Position numbers and translations under genes: made by a program
In this document: piece by piece, positions 1 to 7,516 of the stretch
Layout of the letters: every line of letters starts with the position of its first letter
Position numbering within the stretch: the first letter of the stretch is position 1
Notes under the pieces: generated by a model
The model's input: only the letters and a program-made list of their open reading frames with translations
Told to the model about the DNA's origin: nothing
Databases searched by the model: none
Source: JALZKA01 sp963715405
GTDB lineage: Bacteria > Actinomycetota > Thermoleophilia > Solirubrobacterales > 70-9
Direction: 5' to 3'
Assembly: GCA_963715405.1 (NCBI GenBank)
Contig: OY970239.1
Coordinates: 1,116,001 to 1,180,000, forward strand
DNA length: 64,000 nt

Positions 1-1377
1 ATCGGCAAGAAGAAGCGAGACCTGATGGCCACGATGAAGGACAAGTTCCTGGAAGGAAGCGCCGCTTCGGGAACCGAGCGCCGGGTGGCCGACGATCTCT
101 GGTCGCTGATGACGGCGGCGGCCGACTACTCCTTCAACCGCTCTCACGCCGCCTGCTACGCCCTCATCTCCTACCGCACGGCCTACCTCAAGGCGAACTA
201 TCCGGCCGAATACATGGCCGCCGTGATCTCCACGGTCATGTCGACGAAGGACAAGGTGCCCTTCTTCGTCAACCGCTGTGCCGAGATGGGAATCGAGGTC
301 CTGCCGCCCGATGTGAACTCCTCCGAGCACGGGTTCACCGTCTCGGGCAACTCGATCCGCTTCGGCCTTGATGCGGTGAAGAACGTCGGCCAGGGTGCGG
401 TGGAGGTGATCATGGCCGCGCGCGAGCGCGGGGGACCGTTTGAGACGATTTGGGACTTCGCCGAGCGGGTTGACGCACGGGCCGTGAACAAGCGCGCGAT
501 CGAATGCCTGGTCAAGTGCGGGGCGCTCGACTCGACGGGCGCGTCGCGTCGCGGGATGCTGGAGGTCCTGCCTCAGGCGCAGGCGTCGGGCCAGAAGGCG
601 CAGGACGACGCGCTTCGCGGGCAGGGCTCGATCTTCGACTTCGGGGGCACGTCAGCTGCAGCGGCGGATCCCCTGGCAGGCGCATTCGCGGCGCAGCGTC
701 CCCCGGTACCGGGTGAGGAGTTCGGCCAGCGTGAGCTCCTCGCTCTCGAGAAGGAGACCCTCGGGACCTTTCTCTCCTCGCATCCCTTGAAAGAGGTGCA
801 GGAGGCGCTCCAGGAAAAAGTTGACTGCTCTCTCTCCGATTTGGAGCGGAGGCAGGATGGCGCCTGGGTGACCGTCGGCGGCATCGTCGCTGAGGCGAAA
901 AAGGTCCGCACTCGCTCCGGCAATTACATCATGTTCGCGAAGCTCGACGACCTCGAGGGTCAGGTCGAGCTGTTCGTGCCGGATGCAGCGGGCGAACAGG
1001 CGGCCGCCGTCGAGCTCGATCGCGTCGTCATCGTCCACGGGCGTCTTGAGCACAAGGACCGGGGCGTCACGTCGCTTCGCGTCAAGGACGCGGAGCGCTT
1101 CGAGCCCGATGCGGCGGAGGTCGCCCGCGCCCGTCGCAACGCCGCTCCCGCGGCGATCACGCTCAACATCGACGCCGCGCTTTTCAAGTCGGATCTCATT
1201 CAGGAGCTCAAGGGCCTTTTCGAGACCTATCCGGGCGGCACCGAGGTGACGCTGGTCATGCGCACGCGCGAAGGCACGAGGCGCCTTCGCTTCGGCGACG
1301 GCTACCGGGTTGACCCCAACCATGGCCTGAAGGCTGAGCTCGACCAGCTCCTCGGCCCCCGTTCGCTCGCCGCGTAG
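1..1377 (+). CDS. dnaE: DNA polymerase III subunit alpha, C-terminal part (5' truncated by window edge)
   Basis: This is the last 458 residues of the replicative DNA polymerase alpha subunit; the start lies before the window. The frame is open from base 1. The fragment opens with the IGKKKRDLM-type segment of the fingers region, followed by the conserved FNRSHAACYALISYRTAYLKA-like block (roughly residues 45-66 of the fragment), then the helix-hairpin-helix part around GLDAVKNVGQGAVEVI, and an OB-fold (about residues 285-370: VTVGGIVAEAKKV, then FAKLDDLEGQVELFVP). This order is the standard C-terminal architecture of DnaE1-type enzymes: polymerase fingers, HhH duplex-binding domain, OB domain. 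The catalytic aspartates and the PHP domain would lie upstream and cannot be checked. Stop TAG at 1375-1377. Confidence 0.96.
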   Translation: MGKKKRDLMATMKDKFLEGSAASGTERRVADDLWSLMTAAADYSFNRSHAACYALISYRTAYLKANYPAEYMAAVISTVMSTKDKVPFFVNRCAEMGIEVLPPDVNSSEHGFTVSGNSIRFGLDAVKNVGQGAVEVIMAARERGGPFETIWDFAERVDARAVNKRAIECLVKCGALDSTGASRRGMLEVLPQAQASGQKAQDDALRGQGSIFDFGGTSAAAADPLAGAFAAQRPPVPGEEFGQRELLALEKETLGTFLSSHPLKEVQEALQEKVDCSLSDLERRQDGAWVTVGGIVAEAKKVRTRSGNYIMFAKLDDLEGQVELFVPDAAGEQAAAVELDRVVIVHGRLEHKDRGVTSLRVKDAERFEPDAAEVARARRNAAPAAITLNIDAALFKSDLIQELKGLFETYPGGTEVTLVMRTREGTRRLRFGDGYRVDPNHGLKAELDQLLGPRSLAA

Positions 1378-1411
1378 CGAGCGGGCGGACCCACGCCCGC
1401 CTTTCCGCGCT

Positions 1412-1417
1412 TACAAT
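1412..1417 (+). promoter_or_regulatory. -10 hexamer TACAAT of a leaderless promoter
   Basis: TACAAT lies exactly six bases before the GTG at 1424, with no Shine-Dalgarno between. Transcription would start at or next to the start codon. The same spacing recurs before several other genes in this window. Confidence 0.5.
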
Positions 1418-1423
1418 TCGCGA

Positions 1424-1825
1424 GTGGCACCACTCGGGCAGCAGCGAGCGAAGACGCACCACGGCGAATGCCGCAAGTGCGGGACCTTCTGCGACAAGGT
1501 CGTCGAGCCCCGCGGCTGCCTGGAGATGCGCTGCCAGTATCTCTACTCCTACGAGGACCGATTCACCGGCAACACGTACATGGGTTGTGTCCGCAAGGTG
1601 TTTCGCGCCGAGGTGGACGTCGAGATGTTCCAGCTCGCCGAGAACGCGGGCGGCTTCGGCGGCCTGAAGGTGACCGGTCAGCCGATGCCCCAATGCCAGT
1701 TCTCGGTCGAGCCCTCTTTCCAGGGAGCGGGAGCGGAGTTCGAGTGCGTCAACCCACGCTTCTTCGACTGCTCGGAAGCGGGCCCCGAGGGCCTGCGGGC
1801 GTTCGACTTGCGTAACGCGCTGTAG
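1424..1825 (+). CDS. Cysteine-rich protein of unknown function
   Basis: A 133-residue protein I do not recognise. The GTG start is supported by the TACAAT hexamer six bases upstream. The N-terminal half holds a cysteine cluster, CRKCGTFC followed by two more cysteines (GCLEMRC) and later single cysteines (MGCVRK, PQCQF, FECVN, FFDCS). This pattern suggests metal binding or disulphides, but there is no signal peptide or membrane segment, so a cytosolic zinc or iron-sulphur site is the more natural reading. It also has many aromatic residues (CQYLYSYED). It lies 46 bases after dnaE on the same strand and converges with the response regulator gene that follows. The function is unknown; the coding call rests on the clean start, high-GC codon use and conserved-looking composition. 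Confidence 0.75.
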   Translation: MAPLGQQRAKTHHGECRKCGTFCDKVVEPRGCLEMRCQYLYSYEDRFTGNTYMGCVRKVFRAEVDVEMFQLAENAGGFGGLKVTGQPMPQCQFSVEPSFQGAGAEFECVNPRFFDCSEAGPEGLRAFDLRNAL

Positions 1826-1863
1826 CAACGACCGCGCCCTCGGCCCCCTCCGATCAGCCGCCC

Positions 1864-2529
1864 CTAAGTCCGGTAGCGGTAGCCGACGCCCCGGACAGTT
1901 TCGAACGCGTCGGTCGCGAGCTTGCGGCGCAGGTAGCCCACGTAGACGTCGACGACGTTCGAGCCGGGATCGTAGTCGTATCCCCACACGTGTGCGAGAA
2001 GCTGCTCGCGACTCAGGACCTGATTCGGATGCTCGAGAAAGGTACGGAGAAGCTCGAACTCCCGCGCGCTCAGCTCGACCGTCGTCGCCCCGGCGCTGAC
2101 CCAGCGCGTGCGCAGGTCGAGCGTGATGCCGCCCTCCGAGATCTGGTGGCGCTCCTCGGATGAGCTCGACTCATCGCGTAGGCGAGCGCGGACGCGAGCG
2201 ACGAGCTCCTCGAAGTGAAAGGGCTTTCCGATGTAGTCGTCGGCGCCCGCCTCGAGCCCGGCGATGCGGTCCGATGTGTCGTCACGGGCGGTGAGGATGA
2301 TCACCGGCATCTTGTTGTGCGCGGCGCGCATGTCACGAAGCACGTCCAGGCCGTCACGGCCCGGGAGCCCGAGGTCCAGGATCATGAGGTCGAAGTCGGC
2401 GTCCTGGGCCATCGCGCTCGCGCCGATGCCGTCGGCGACCACAGTTGTCGCGAAGCCGCCCGCCCGCAAGCCCTTCTCGAGAAATGCGGCAAGGCGCGGC
2501 TCGTCTTCGGCGATCAAGATCCTCGCCAC
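1864..2529 (-). CDS. OmpR/PhoB-family response regulator
   Basis: A 221-residue DNA-binding response regulator. The receiver domain (about residues 1-120) has the acidic pair in LIAEDEP (E8, D9), the phospho-acceptor D52 in MILDLGLPG, the conserved Thr in IILTARD and the Lys in DYIGKPF. A winged-helix effector domain follows (about 130-220), ending with the typical VWGYDYDPGSNVVDVYVGYLRRK stretch (quoted in part) and GVGYRYRT. The gene starts 16 bases inside the end of the upstream kinase gene, so the two are translationally coupled. The order kinase first, regulator second is less common than the reverse. Its likely targets include the repeat array at 4632-4710, whose 11-bp direct repeats are what OmpR-type dimers usually bind; that link is inference. 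Confidence 0.95.
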   Translation of the reverse strand: MARILIAEDEPRLAAFLEKGLRAGGFATTVVADGIGASAMAQDADFDLMILDLGLPGRDGLDVLRDMRAAHNKMPVIILTARDDTSDRIAGLEAGADDYIGKPFHFEELVARVRARLRDESSSSEERHQISEGGITLDLRTRWVSAGATTVELSAREFELLRTFLEHPNQVLSREQLLAHVWGYDYDPGSNVVDVYVGYLRRKLATDAFETVRGVGYRYRT

Positions 2530-4028
2530 GGGTCCTCCACCGGCTCGCTCTCGACGTTGGCGGGAATGACCACGGTAAAGGTCGAGCCCACGCCGATCCC
2601 AGAGTCGAGCTCGACCCAGCCACCATGCGCCTCGGCGATTGCCTTCACAATCGCCAGCCCAAGGCCGGCGCCGTGCCCGCCGCCCGGGCGTGTGTCCCCG
2701 CTTGCGAAGCGCTCGAAGATCCGCTCCTGCTCGTGCGACTCGATGCCCTCGCCCTCATCACGCACCCAGAGTCTTACGAGTCCGGCATTTGCCGAGCTAC
2801 CGATCGCGATCACATCGTCTCCGCGCGTGTGCTTGACGGCGTTCTGAGCGAGGTTCATGACAGCCGAGGTGAGCCGGTGAGGGTCCGCCTGGATCAGTGC
2901 TGCATCGACCTGGTCGACCCTCCAGCGCCTGATGCCGAGCGTCCGCGCCTTCGCGAAAAGCTCATGGGTGAGCAGGTCGAGGTCGAGCGGCTCGGGCCGG
3001 AGAAAGTCGGCGCGGTCGGAGCGGGCAAGGAGCAGGAGGTCGTCGACGAGGCGGCTCATGCGCTCGAGCTCGTCCTTGATCACGTCCATCGCTTCATCTC
3101 GCTCGGCCGGATCGTCTCCAAGCGTCTCGAGGTGCCCACGGATCACCGTGATCGGCGTTCGGAGCTCGTGACCCACGTCGGCGAGGAAACCCTTTTGGTC
3201 AGCAAAAGCGACTTCCAAGCGGTCGAGCATGCCGTTGAAGGTGCGTCCCAGCTCGGCGATCTCGTCCCCTCCGCGCACAGCTACTCGTTCGGAGAGGTCC
3301 GACTCGGTGATCGAGCGTGTCGTCCGGGCGAGAGCTCTGAGCGGCTGCACGGCACGGCCCGCTGCAAGCCAGATGAAGAGCGAGGCCAAGAGCGTGACCA
3401 CCACGCTGACCGCGATCGCCAGCGTTACCGCGCTCTCGACCTGGTCGCGCTCGTCGTCGAGGCTCTCGGCCGCAACCAGCACACCCTCCCGCCCGCCACC
3501 CGTCACGGGAACCGCCACATACTGAAGCTCGCCGCCATCGATCTGGATGCGATCCGACTCAGGTTCGGTGATGGACGCAAGCTCCGAGAGCACCGCCGGC
3601 ACCTCGTTCGGCTCGGCCCGATCCCTCTTGCCGTCGATGAAAGTGGCGAGGTAGCCATCGTCAGGCGCCCGCTCGCGGGTGAGGTAGGCGGTGAAGATCT
3701 TCTCCAGATCCCCATTGAATGGCCGCCCGCTTGCATCCTCGCCGGTCGCGGCGATCAGGCGAAGCTCGTCGACTTGTGCGGTCAGGGTTTCGCGCACGTC
3801 GTTTCCGATCCGCGAGATCAGGACCTGTCGCAAGACGAGAAGCGAGACGGCCGTCGAAACGACCAAAAGTACGAAGAAGGATGCCAGCACTCGGGTCCTG
3901 ACATCTCCGAGGAGCGGCTGGCGCGAAGAGCGCGACGGCACCGGCCGTGTCTGGTTTGCGGGCCGGTTCAACGGTGCCCGCGCGTTCGATTCCGCCAGGG
4001 AGGCGCTGTCCTCGCTAGCGGGCGCCAT
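2514..4028 (-). CDS. Membrane sensor histidine kinase, partner of the 1864-2529 regulator
   Basis: A 504-residue sensor kinase. A proline- and arginine-rich cytosolic N-terminus is followed by a first membrane helix (about residues 48-70), an extracytoplasmic sensor region of roughly 110 residues, a second helix (about 183-208, VTLAIAVSVVVTLLASLFIW), a HAMP linker (AVQPLRALARTTRSI), the dimerisation and phospho-acceptor box GHELRTPITVIRGH with H287, and a HATPase domain with the N box (NLAQNAVKHT), G1 (VRDEGEGIE) and G2 (GHGAGLGLAI) motifs. It autophosphorylates and passes phosphate to the coupled regulator encoded just downstream. The gene upstream (4111-4575) is on the same strand 82 bases away, so a three-gene transcript starting from the repeat-rich region near 4.6 kb is likely. 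Confidence 0.95.
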   Translation of the reverse strand: MAPASEDSASLAESNARAPLNRPANQTRPVPSRSSRQPLLGDVRTRVLASFFVLLVVSTAVSLLVLRQVLISRIGNDVRETLTAQVDELRLIAATGEDASGRPFNGDLEKIFTAYLTRERAPDDGYLATFIDGKRDRAEPNEVPAVLSELASITEPESDRIQIDGGELQYVAVPVTGGGREGVLVAAESLDDERDQVESAVTLAIAVSVVVTLLASLFIWLAAGRAVQPLRALARTTRSITESDLSERVAVRGGDEIAELGRTFNGMLDRLEVAFADQKGFLADVGHELRTPITVIRGHLETLGDDPAERDEAMDVIKDELERMSRLVDDLLLLARSDRADFLRPEPLDLDLLTHELFAKARTLGIRRWRVDQVDAALIQADPHRLTSAVMNLAQNAVKHTRGDDVIAIGSSANAGLVRLWVRDEGEGIESHEQERIFERFASGDTRPGGGHGAGLGLAIVKAIAEAHGGWVELDSGIGVGSTFTVVIPANVESEPVEDPWRGS

Positions 4029-4110
4029 GGGAGGGCCACGTTATACCCGCGGCCGCCTCGCCGCCTCGCGGCGTAGCGCCGCCGGGCACGATCATGCGAG
4101 GGCGCCAGAC

Positions 4111-4575
4111 CTAAGGGTCGACTCCCCGGAACAGGGCGGGCTGGCCGACCTCCTCCATCAGGGTCGACACGAGATCCCTGTATTGCGAGTCGGGCGGGTC
4201 TTCGCCGCCCCCTTCAGGGCCGCCCCCTTCAGGTGAGGTGACCGACCCGGCGTCGTTCGCACCTGGGGCCGAAGCGCTCCCAACCTCAGCCAGTGCGGCC
4301 AGCAAGGCGCCTCGGCCACCGCTGCTGCGCCCGCCCGGCCCGGCCTGTTTCATTTTCTTCCTTCCGTCGGTCGTTTTCTTCTTCGCGTCGCCGTTGCCGC
4401 GTGGGTCGGGCTCTTTGTCCACCCGGCCGTCGGCGGGAGCGTCAATCCTTGAGAGGTCCTCAGGCTCGGAGGGACGCAGGAACGCTATGAAGACGAATGC
4501 TCCGATCAGCGCTACGCCGATCGCCTGGAAGGCGATCGTCTTGGTGCGGGCGTGTCGGGCGGGAAGCCCGGTCAT
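4111..4575 (-). CDS. Single-pass membrane-anchored protein of unknown function
   Basis: A 154-residue protein with a short basic N-terminus, one membrane helix (about residues 14-32, IAFQAIGVALIGAFVFIAF) and a long, low-complexity outer or linker region rich in Lys, Gly and Ser (DAKKKTTDGRKKMKQ, then GGRSSGGRG), ending in an acidic segment and LVSTLMEEVGQPALFRGVDP. No known domain is recognised. It starts with ATG and stands upstream of the kinase-regulator pair on the same strand. It is also divergent from the LPXTG gene at 4766 across the operator-like array. This placement suggests a membrane component or target of the two-component system. It could be a sensor accessory protein, but nothing in the sequence proves that. 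Confidence 0.65.
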   Translation of the reverse strand: MTGLPARHARTKTIAFQAIGVALIGAFVFIAFLRPSEPEDLSRIDAPADGRVDKEPDPRGNGDAKKKTTDGRKKMKQAGPGGRSSGGRGALLAALAEVGSASAPGANDAGSVTSPEGGGPEGGGEDPPDSQYRDLVSTLMEEVGQPALFRGVDP

Positions 4576-4631
4576 TCGCCAGACCGAGAAAGAACGCGCA
4601 GATACATCGCGCCCGAGCGTGCACGTTCATC

Positions 4632-4710
4632 ATGAGAGGCGGATGAGATTCCGATGAGACAGGCACGGTTTATGAGACGAACTCTCATGCGCTCCTCACA
4701 TTGCTCTCAC
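4632..4710. promoter_or_regulatory. Two opposed triplets of 11-bp direct repeats, candidate response-regulator operators
   Basis: ATGAGA occurs at 4632, 4643 and 4654, exactly 11 bp apart (TCTCAT on the minus strand, pointing to the gene starting at 4575). CTCAT or CTCAC occurs at 4684, 4695 and 4706, again exactly 11 bp apart, on the plus strand pointing to the gene starting at 4766. A further ATGAGA at 4672 makes an inverted pair with TCTCAT at 4683. The outermost repeats lie about 56 bases from each start codon. Direct half-sites one helical turn apart are typical of OmpR-family regulators, and such a regulator is encoded 2 kb away. Confidence 0.6.
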
Positions 4711-4720
4711 GGCCCGGTCC

Positions 4721-4726
4721 TAAGTT
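4721..4726 (+). promoter_or_regulatory. Probable -10 (TAAGTT) of the LPXTG gene
   Basis: TAAGTT begins 10 bases after the last CTCAC repeat, so the repeats would occupy the -35 region, the usual place for an activator of this class. It would give a short leader carrying the GGGAAGGA ribosome site before the ATG at 4766. Confidence 0.4.
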
Positions 4727-4765
4727 GGCCCCCATGAGAACACCCACGTGTGGGAAGGAAACCCG

Positions 4766-5059
4766 ATGCAAAACACCCTAAAGCGAAAGACACTCGGCCT
4801 CCTCGTCGCAGCCACCCTGAGCCTTGGCGCAATGCCGGCCCTGGCGTCTGCCCAAGGACCTACGTCTGACCAGTACGACCCGTCCACAATCACCTTTGAG
4901 AGCAGCACCGGCGGTGGCGGAGGCCTCAACGACTCCGTCGGCCCTCTGCCGTTCACCGGCTTCGACGTGATCGCGATGCTTGCCGTCGCGCTTGCTGTCA
5001 CCGGGCTCGGCCTCGCGCTGCAAAGGGCGGTCTCCAGGGAACCGCGCGACCTGCGCTGA
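4766..5059 (+). CDS. Small secreted protein with LPFTG cell-wall sorting signal
   Basis: A 97-residue protein. It has a Sec signal peptide (basic MQNTLKRK, then a hydrophobic stretch GLLVAATLSLGAMPALA, cleavage probably near ALASAQG), a short mature region of about 35 residues with a poly-glycine patch, and then LPFTG followed by a hydrophobic helix and a basic tail (ALQRAVSREPRDLR). That is the complete LPXTG sortase substrate layout, but the mature part is so short that it may serve as a linker, a spacer or a small signal. ATG 4766 is preferred to an upstream frame start because the ribosome site GGGAAGGA sits just before it. No sortase gene is in the window. It lies divergent from the two-component gene set and next to the repeat array, so it is a likely target of that system. 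Confidence 0.85.
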   Translation: MQNTLKRKTLGLLVAATLSLGAMPALASAQGPTSDQYDPSTITFESSTGGGGGLNDSVGPLPFTGFDVIAMLAVALAVTGLGLALQRAVSREPRDLR

Positions 5060-5094
5060 CCCAAGGTCCTTCGCCTACGGGCGTTCTCGGTTGA

Positions 5095-5130
5095 GACGCG
5101 CCGGCTTTAGGGGGCCGGCGCGTCTTTCTT
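5095..5130 (+). terminator. Rho-independent terminator after the LPXTG gene
   Basis: A perfect 11-bp GC-rich stem (GACGCGCCGGC at 5095-5105 and its complement at 5114-5124) with an 8-nt loop, followed by TTTCTT. Confidence 0.85.
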
Positions 5131-5139
5131 ATGGGCTAT

Positions 5140-5204
5140 GGGGTCAGACCCCTCGCGGGCGCTCCGGTGATGCTGACTCTTCCGGCATCGAGGGCTCAGA
5201 CCCC
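5140..5204. repeat. Palindromic repeat pair of the GGGGTCAGACCCC type
   Basis: GGGGTCAGACCCC at 5140-5152 is followed by the one-base variant GGGCTCAGACCCC at 5192-5204. Other copies occur at 10212-10224 and, as a pair, at 41592-41628. They sit between genes or at gene ends, in the manner of REP-like elements. The second copy overlaps the 3' end of nfo. Confidence 0.65.
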
Positions 5205-6077
5205 GCCCCAGGCGCTTCGGCGGCGATTCCTCTGTCCCTCGCGCCTCAGTCGCTTCGCCTTGCGGATCTCCGCCACGTCGGGGCCGCTTCGGTCGCGTCC
5301 CGGCGTTTCGAGCAGGGCGGGAAGCCCGTCGAAGCGCGGCTCGGAGAGGAACACGCGAAGGCCTCGGTCGCCGAGCTCGCCTTCTCCGAGGCTCGCGTGA
5401 CGGTCGCGGTTGGACCCCAGGGGCATCACCGAGTCGTTGACGTGGAGCGCTCGGAGTCGTTCCAGGCCGACTTTTTTATCCACTTCGTCGACAAGCGCCG
5501 CCAGCGGGCCTTGCTTGCGGACCTCGAATCCCGACGCGAGGAGATGGCAGCAATCGAGGCAGATCCCGATCCGCTCGTCCGCGCCTCCGAGCTCGACGAG
5601 CCGCGCCAACTCTGAGATGTCCCGGCCGAGGGTCCCTCCTGCGCCGGCGGTGTCCTCAAGCAGGAGAGGACACCGCTCGGTCTCGGCGAGGGCCTCACGG
5701 ATCGCCTCCCCGGCGGCCCGCATCGAGCTTTGGTAGTTCTCCTTCTTTTGCGAACCCGGATGAAGGACCACTCCCGAGGCGCCGATCCGGTCACCCAGAT
5801 CAAGAGCGGACTTGAGCGCATCAAGGGACTTCGCCCGGACCTCGCTCTCATGCGAGGCGGCGTTGATCAAGTACACGGCATGGATCAGCACCGACTCGAT
5901 CCGTGACGCCTCCATCGCGCCGCGAAACTCGGTCACTGCCGCTTCTGAGTGCTGCTGAGGCTTCCAGGCGCGAGAGCTCTGGTTGAAGATCTGAATCGCG
6001 TCGCATTCCAGATCGACGCCTCGCTGGATCGCGTTGGGGAGTCCGCCCGCTATGGATACATGCGCTCCGATGAACAC
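5196..6077 (-). CDS. nfo: Deoxyribonuclease IV (AP endonuclease, endonuclease IV family)
   Basis: A 293-residue TIM-barrel AP endonuclease that cuts DNA 5' of abasic sites in base-excision repair. The N-terminus FIGAHVSIAGGL with DAIQIFNQSSRAW, the block GVVLHPGSQ, the segment LLLEDTAGAGGTLG and the late motif IGICLDCCHLLASG, with ALHVNDS and DRHASLGEG, carry the His, Glu and Asp ligands of the three-zinc site. The length is close to the E. coli enzyme (285). The GTG start at 6077 lies inside the start region of the divergent gltX, so the two 5' ends overlap by eight bases and each promoter must sit inside the other's coding sequence. The C-terminal end is basic and unremarkable. It converges with the LPXTG gene across the repeat pair at 5140. 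Confidence 0.95.
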   Translation of the reverse strand: MFIGAHVSIAGGLPNAIQRGVDLECDAIQIFNQSSRAWKPQQHSEAAVTEFRGAMEASRIESVLIHAVYLINAASHESEVRAKSLDALKSALDLGDRIGASGVVLHPGSQKKENYQSSMRAAGEAIREALAETERCPLLLEDTAGAGGTLGRDISELARLVELGGADERIGICLDCCHLLASGFEVRKQGPLAALVDEVDKKVGLERLRALHVNDSVMPLGSNRDRHASLGEGELGDRGLRVFLSEPRFDGLPALLETPGRDRSGPDVAEIRKAKRLRREGQRNRRRSAWGGV

Positions 6078-7452
6078 CGAGACCCAGACTAGAAAGCGAA
6101 AGGTCCGCTTCGCGCCTTCGCCGACCGGCGCGCTCCATATCGGGGGCGCGCGGACGGCGCTCTACAACTGGCTTGCTGCCCAGGGCTGGGGGGGCTCGAT
6201 GTTGCTTCGGATCGAGGACACCGATCGGGAGCGCTCGACGCCTGAAAACGTCGAGCAGATCATCGACGCGCTCGAATGGCTGGAGCTCGCCTGGGAGGGC
6301 GACCCGGTTTCGCAGTTCTCGCGACGCGAGCGCCATACCGATGCCGTCGAGCGCCTCCTTGCCTCCGGGCGCGCCTACCGCGACCCCTCGACCGCCGAGG
6401 ATGTGAAGGCGTGGAAGGACGCCAACTCCAACAGGGGCTACCGGGGGGAGGAGCGAGACGAGCCGGGTGCGGCAACGCGGCTTCGCGTGCCCGACGAAGG
6501 GACCACAGTCATTCACGATCTCCTTCGCGGCGAGGTCGCGTTTCCCAACGACGCGCAGGACGATTTCGTGATCGCGCGTGGCGACGGCACCCCTCTCTAC
6601 AACCTGGCGGTTGCCGTCGACGACGCAGAGATGGGGATCACCGACGTCATCCGCGGCGACGACCACCTCTCCAATACGCCTAAGCAGGCGATGGTCCTGG
6701 AGGCGCTTTCGCAAGAGGCTCCGCGCTACGTCCACCTGCCGCTCCTTCACGGCCCGGACGGGAGGAAGCTCTCAAAGCGCCACGGTGCTGCGTCCGTCCA
6801 GGAGCTTCGCGACGCCGGCTACCTGCCCGCCGCGGTTCGCAACTACCTCGCTTTGCTGGGCTGGGGTACCCATGACGACACGACGATCATGTCCACCCAA
6901 GAGCTCGTCGCCCGCTTCGACGTCGCCCGGATCGGCCGGGCCTCGGCGGTCTTCGACGTCAAGAAGCTTCGCTGGATCAACGGCCGCTTCATGCGCGAGC
7001 TGGAGCCGGCCGAGTACGCCGACGCTGTCGCTCGCCACCTGGAGCGTGCCGGCGTGCCGGCGCCCCGTGACCGCGAGCGCTTCGCCGACGCATGCCGCAT
7101 CGCCCAGGACAAGGCCCAGACGCTCGAGGAGGTCTGGCCGCTCATCCGCTTCGCATTCGAAGAGCCCGTTGACGACGCCAAGGCACGCGAGAAGTTCCTC
7201 ACAGGCCACGGCCGGCTGGCGCTTCGCGCCGCGCTTGAGGCGCTCGCAAGCGTCCCAGATTGGTCGCCAGAAGCCCTCGAGGAGCGCATGGACGAGGTGG
7301 TTGAGCGGCTTGAAATGAAACCCGGAGCCGTCTACCAGCCGATCCGCGTGGCGATCACCGGCAGCACCGTTTCACCGGGAATCTTCGACTCGCTGTGTCT
7401 CGTCGGGCGAGAGCGGGCGCTCGAGCGCATAAGAGCTGCGCTCCAGGGCTAA
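6070..7452 (+). CDS. gltX: Glutamyl-tRNA synthetase
   Basis: A 460-residue class I aminoacyl-tRNA synthetase that charges tRNA-Glu (and possibly tRNA-Gln, since gatCAB is encoded at 23.4-27.0 kb, which would then amidate Glu-tRNA-Gln). It shows the HIGH-type signature FAPSPTGALHIGG with H23, the catalytic-domain blocks RIEDTDRERS and DDHLSNTPKQ, and the KMSKS-type loop KLSKRHG beginning at K233, followed by the helical anticodon-binding region. ATG 6070 is chosen because it places the conserved RFAPSPTG at the usual distance from the N-terminus; ATG 6052 and TTG 6034 are alternatives further inside nfo. No clear Shine-Dalgarno precedes any of them. Confidence 0.95.
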   Translation: MNTETQTRKRKVRFAPSPTGALHIGGARTALYNWLAAQGWGGSMLLRIEDTDRERSTPENVEQIIDALEWLELAWEGDPVSQFSRRERHTDAVERLLASGRAYRDPSTAEDVKAWKDANSNRGYRGEERDEPGAATRLRVPDEGTTVIHDLLRGEVAFPNDAQDDFVIARGDGTPLYNLAVAVDDAEMGITDVIRGDDHLSNTPKQAMVLEALSQEAPRYVHLPLLHGPDGRKLSKRHGAASVQELRDAGYLPAAVRNYLALLGWGTHDDTTIMSTQELVARFDVARIGRASAVFDVKKLRWINGRFMRELEPAEYADAVARHLERAGVPAPRDRERFADACRIAQDKAQTLEEVWPLIRFAFEEPVDDAKAREKFLTGHGRLALRAALEALASVPDWSPEALEERMDEVVERLEMKPGAVYQPIRVAITGSTVSPGIFDSLCLVGRERALERIRAALQG

Positions 7453-7516
7453 CCCCAAGCGCCATTTCTGCCGATAACGGGCTTGAACCCAGGCGCGCGA
7501 CCTGGACACATTCCCG

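Noticed and set aside
7453..7516. A tRNA gene in the gap after gltX
   Set aside because: A GGGCTTGAACCC stretch looks like a T-arm but no acceptor stem or anticodon arm fits.
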